Source of the DNA: Karalla daura | Taxonomy: Eukaryota > Chordata > Actinopteri > Chaetodontiformes > Leiognathidae | Reading direction: 5' to 3' | DNA: 64,000 nt | Assembly (NCBI GenBank): GCA_029224185.1 | Contig: CM055199.1 | Location: forward strand, 15,134,767-15,198,766 | Shown: one piece after another, positions 61,718 to 64,000 of the stretch | How the letters are laid out: each line of letters starts with the position of its first letter | How positions within the stretch are numbered: the first letter of the stretch is position 1 | The notes under the pieces: generated by a model | Told to the model about the DNA's origin: nothing | Databases searched by the model: none | The model's input: only the letters and a program-made list of their open reading frames with translations | Made by a program: the position numbers and the translations under genes

Positions 61718-63615
61718 GTAGGTTTTAAATCTCACTTACGCTTTACCTGCGCTCGCACAGAGGTAGAGACAGACCCCCCTTCTGTATCGATAACCTCCCG
61801 AAATGTAAAGTATTCCTATCACAGATCAGAGCAGGCGTTGTGTGTGTTTGACATTTTTCCTCCTGCAGCGCCCCTTTCTGCAGCCTCGGTTCCACGGCAC
61901 GACTCCGCTTTTCCTGCACCATACACTCACACACACACACGCACAAAACTACCATAAAACTCGCCTTTTCTCTCCCGGATCAGCTCGCTTATAATGTTTT
62001 TGGTAATCCTCAACACTTTTTGCAACTGCAGCTGCAGAGCTGTTTTCTTTTTACACCCCACCATATCCCGTCTTCTTCTTCTTCTTCTTCGCCTTTTTGC
62101 ACATTTATCTGACTCGTTTTTTTTATTATTCCTCCCTCAGTACGATGAGCTGGCCCATTACGGTGGGATGGACGGAGTCACGGCGTCCATGTACGGGGAC
62201 CCTCATGCGCCCCGGCCGCTGCCCCAGGTCCACCACCTGAACCACGGGCCGCCGCTGCACGCGGGGCAGCACTACGGCACGCACGCCCCGCACCCCAACG
62301 TCATGCCCAGCAGCATGGGCTCGGCTGTCAACGACGTCCTAAAGCGGGATAAAGACCAAATTTACGGGTAAGGAATTGCATGGCAGTGGAGGAACAACCA
62401 CTCACCCCCCCGCGCCCCAAACACACACACCCACCCACCCACCAAAAATACAAAAAATATATATATATTTTTTTACCCCGCTCCTCTTCTCCTGCTTCTC
62501 TGCAGCTTTTCTGCAACTTTTGAACTGGATTTTTAGTGAATATATTAATCCAACCCCGAGAAATAAATTATTTTTTGCAGATGTTAATTTCGACGGAGGG
62601 CTCGTGCGTGATTCCCATAATAATCGACATAATTAAAAAACAAAATCGCGACAACCGTCTCATGCTTTTATAAGGATAGTATATTTGCAAAGAACTTGGA
62701 GAAACTTCTCCTGCGTTTTCCAGGACGCACCGTCTCCCTCGCCCTCCCTCTGTCGCTCTCAGCGTGTGTGCAATCCTGCCTGTACCGATTTATTCGCCAA
62801 AGAGGAGACACTCCTTGCACTCAGAAGTGCAAAAACTTTAATAAACACGGGTTTTCTGGGAGTGCTCAGCTGCACATGTGCGCGGAAAGTCCCTCAATCC
62901 ACCGTCCGTTGTTATAATCCGGGATTTAAAGCAAGACAATTTTCTTTTTGAGCATCGATCAGATTCTTTTTTTATAATGTGCTGACACCCATCTATAGGA
63001 TATTGATTCACGCGATGGGACCACTTCTGTGGAAATATAATTTTATTTTGAAAGGACGTCATGATTTTTGCTCTAGTTTAATCCCCCTCTGCCTCGCTTT
63101 TGAGATCTTCTAAGAAACAATTTCTGCTGGTGCGAAAAAAAATTCTCATTTCATCTCCAGTTGATTCAATTTCCCAGTTTCTCTGCAGACTATTATTTCG
63201 CCTCGCAGCGTGCTTCTCCTCTCCTTGTTCCCGTGTTTTTGTCAGGAGTTTTGTTGACTCTTATTTTTAACCCTCGTACTGCGAGATGTGTCACTCTCCT
63301 AACAAGTCGATTTCATATCACACAACATAATCTCCGGAGCGGTGGAGTTAAAAAAAAACAAAAAACTTCCAGGTGTAAGAAAACAACAAACCCAGACAGA
63401 GGTAGAGAGAGAGAAAGAGATACTACATGTTACTTTCTTGTCTTTATTTAAATGGAGCTAAGAAAACGCGTGTTTCCCCTTTAAGGAAACACAAGAGAGA
63501 AACTTCGGGACGTTTAAAGAAATTAAGTTAATTTCCCAGCTCCGTTGGACGCTGTTGTGTTCCTCCGCGGTGCGCACCTCTCCCCGGACACTTTTTGCAG
63601 CGTGTGTATAAGCGA

Positions 63616-63650
<35 letters not shown>

Positions 63651-63838
63651 TGTGTGTATACTCAGCCCTGCCTGTGTTTCCCCCCTTTTCTTGCAGTCAC
63701 CCATTATTCCCACTGCTCGCACTGGTTTTTGAGAAGTGCGAGCTGGCGACGTGTACTCCGAGGGAGCCCGGCGTGGCCGGCGGAGACGTCTGCTCCTCAG
63801 ACTCCTTCAATGAGGACATTGCAGTCTTTGCCAAACAG
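61706..63838 (+). CDS. meis2: Meis2 TALE homeobox protein, N-terminal part (coding exons 1-3; continues past window)
   Basis: The joined exons (61706-61717, 62141-62367, 63697-63838) encode the first 127 residues of a MEIS protein, in frame across two GT-AG introns. Seen: residues 1-4 MAQR; residues 5-79 rich in His, Pro, Gly and Met; residue 80 is a Gly split across intron 2; residues 81-127 start HPLFPLLALVFEKCEL. Known of the family: that last stretch begins the Meis/PKNOX N-terminal (HM1) domain that binds PBX, and the TALE homeodomain lies about 150 residues further on. Meis2 is a nuclear transcription factor acting with Pbx and Hox in hindbrain, limb/fin, eye and heart development. Meis2 is preferred over Meis1 because of LALVF (Meis1 has LALIF), CSSDSF (Meis1 CSSESF) and HAPHPNVMP. 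The a or b copy is undetermined. The frame upstream of the ATG is closed by TAA at 61664-61666, supporting this start. Confidence 0.96.
61718..62140 (+). other. meis2: meis2 intron 1
   Basis: A 423-base GT-AG intron in phase 0. It contains a CA run near 61926-61943 and a TTC run at 62071-62090, which lies about 50 bases upstream of the acceptor and lengthens the pyrimidine-rich zone. No other gene or conserved-looking block stands out. Confidence 0.9.
62141..62367 (+). CDS. meis2: meis2 coding exon 2
   Basis: This 227-base exon encodes residues 5-79 plus two bases of codon 80. A pyrimidine-rich tract and CAG precede it, and GTAAGG follows the final GG. Recognisable Meis2 landmarks are YDELAHYGGMDG, SMYGDPHAPRP, VHHLNHGPPLH and KRDKD. 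By my recollection of tetrapod MEIS2 (GGMDGVGVPASMYGD), this protein is two residues shorter there (GGMDGVTASMYGD). It also has V-L and Q-I-Y near the exon end where tetrapods have A-L and A-I-Y. An internal Met at residue 21 (MYGD) is the sort of site that could start a shorter isoform, but nothing here shows that it does. Confidence 0.95.
62368..63696 (+). other. meis2: meis2 intron 2
   Basis: A 1,329-base GT-AG intron splitting a glycine codon after its second base. It contains C-rich/A-rich low complexity at 62401-62475 and a TG then AG microsatellite at 63615-63660, close to the exon 3 acceptor. The rest is unique and A/T-rich. I see no coding sequence in it. Confidence 0.9.
63615..63660. 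repeat. TG then AG microsatellite in meis2 intron 2
   Basis: About eleven TG units, six AG units, then four TG units. The tract ends 36 bases before exon 3. Confidence 0.9.
63697..63838 (+). CDS. meis2: meis2 coding exon 3 (start of PBX-binding Meis N domain)
   Basis: This 142-base exon is preceded by a pyrimidine tract and TTGCAG and followed by the donor GTCACT. Its first base completes Gly80 and the rest encodes residues 81-127, ending IAVFAKQ. The stretch HPLFPLLALVFEKCELATCT and the following PREPGVAGGDVCSSDSF are near-invariant in vertebrate MEIS proteins and begin the homothorax/Meis domain used for PBX binding and nuclear entry. It is phase 0 at its 3' end, where the next exon should resume with VRAEKPLF by family knowledge. 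Confidence 0.96.
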
Positions 63839-64000
63839 GTCACTGCTTTTTCACATATTAAAAAAACACATTACGCCATTTTGTTGTTGCTCCGTATTCT
63901 CCCTTCTCCCACTTAAACTCTGCGTCTTGTGAGAGTACTTGTACTCCTGATGTAGCATTGTTAGAAAATCCACTCTGTGTAAATAAGTGTACGTGCATAG
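63839..64000 (+). other. meis2: Start of meis2 intron 3
   Basis: Begins with the donor GTCACT directly after the AKQ codons. The remaining 160 bases are unremarkable and the intron runs past the window edge. Confidence 0.85.

Overview
The window looks like teleost fish nuclear DNA. About 61 kb of it is non-coding sequence upstream of a gene on the + strand. The last 2.3 kb carries the first three coding exons of a MEIS-family TALE homeobox gene. Exon 2 and 3 residues match Meis2 rather than Meis1: LALVF, CSSDSF, and the HYG-HAPHPNVMP stretch. I call it meis2; teleosts have a and b copies and I cannot tell which this is. The fish assignment rests on the Meis2-like protein with short introns (423 bp and 1,329 bp), abundant CA/GA microsatellites, and a dispersed repeat with a tRNA-like B box and an L2-type tail that is common in fish. 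No bacterial-type gene, rRNA, tRNA gene or CRISPR array was seen.

Layout. From 1 to about 48.9 kb there is gene-desert sequence. It is a mosaic of unique stretches, simple repeats and eleven degraded copies of one dispersed repeat family (near 7.5, 13.0, 17.6, 19.7, 21.4, 27.2, 30.9, 34.0, 35.4, 41.5 and 48.7 kb). From 48.9 kb to the end I recognise no further copy of that family. This promoter-proximal zone holds a strong CTCF-like motif (57,645), a perfect DR1 nuclear-receptor element (54,057), a Pbx-Hox-like site (60,361) and the likely promoter and 5' UTR (about 60.9-61.7 kb). The 5' UTR appears to carry two short upstream ORFs. Coding exon 1 encodes only MAQR, exon 2 encodes the low-complexity N-terminus, and exon 3 opens the conserved PBX-binding Meis/PKNOX N domain. 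The homeodomain lies beyond the window.

How it works together. Meis2 is a developmental transcription factor that binds DNA with Pbx and Hox partners. Vertebrate meis genes are known to sit in regulatory deserts rich in conserved non-coding elements. This desert has several blocks with the look of such elements (unique, TAAT-rich, free of simple repeats). It also has two exact TGATTGACAG Pbx-Meis/Prep composite sites, one of them in the probable 5' UTR. That suggests auto- or cross-regulation by TALE proteins. All of these regulatory assignments come from motif reading and are not tested here.
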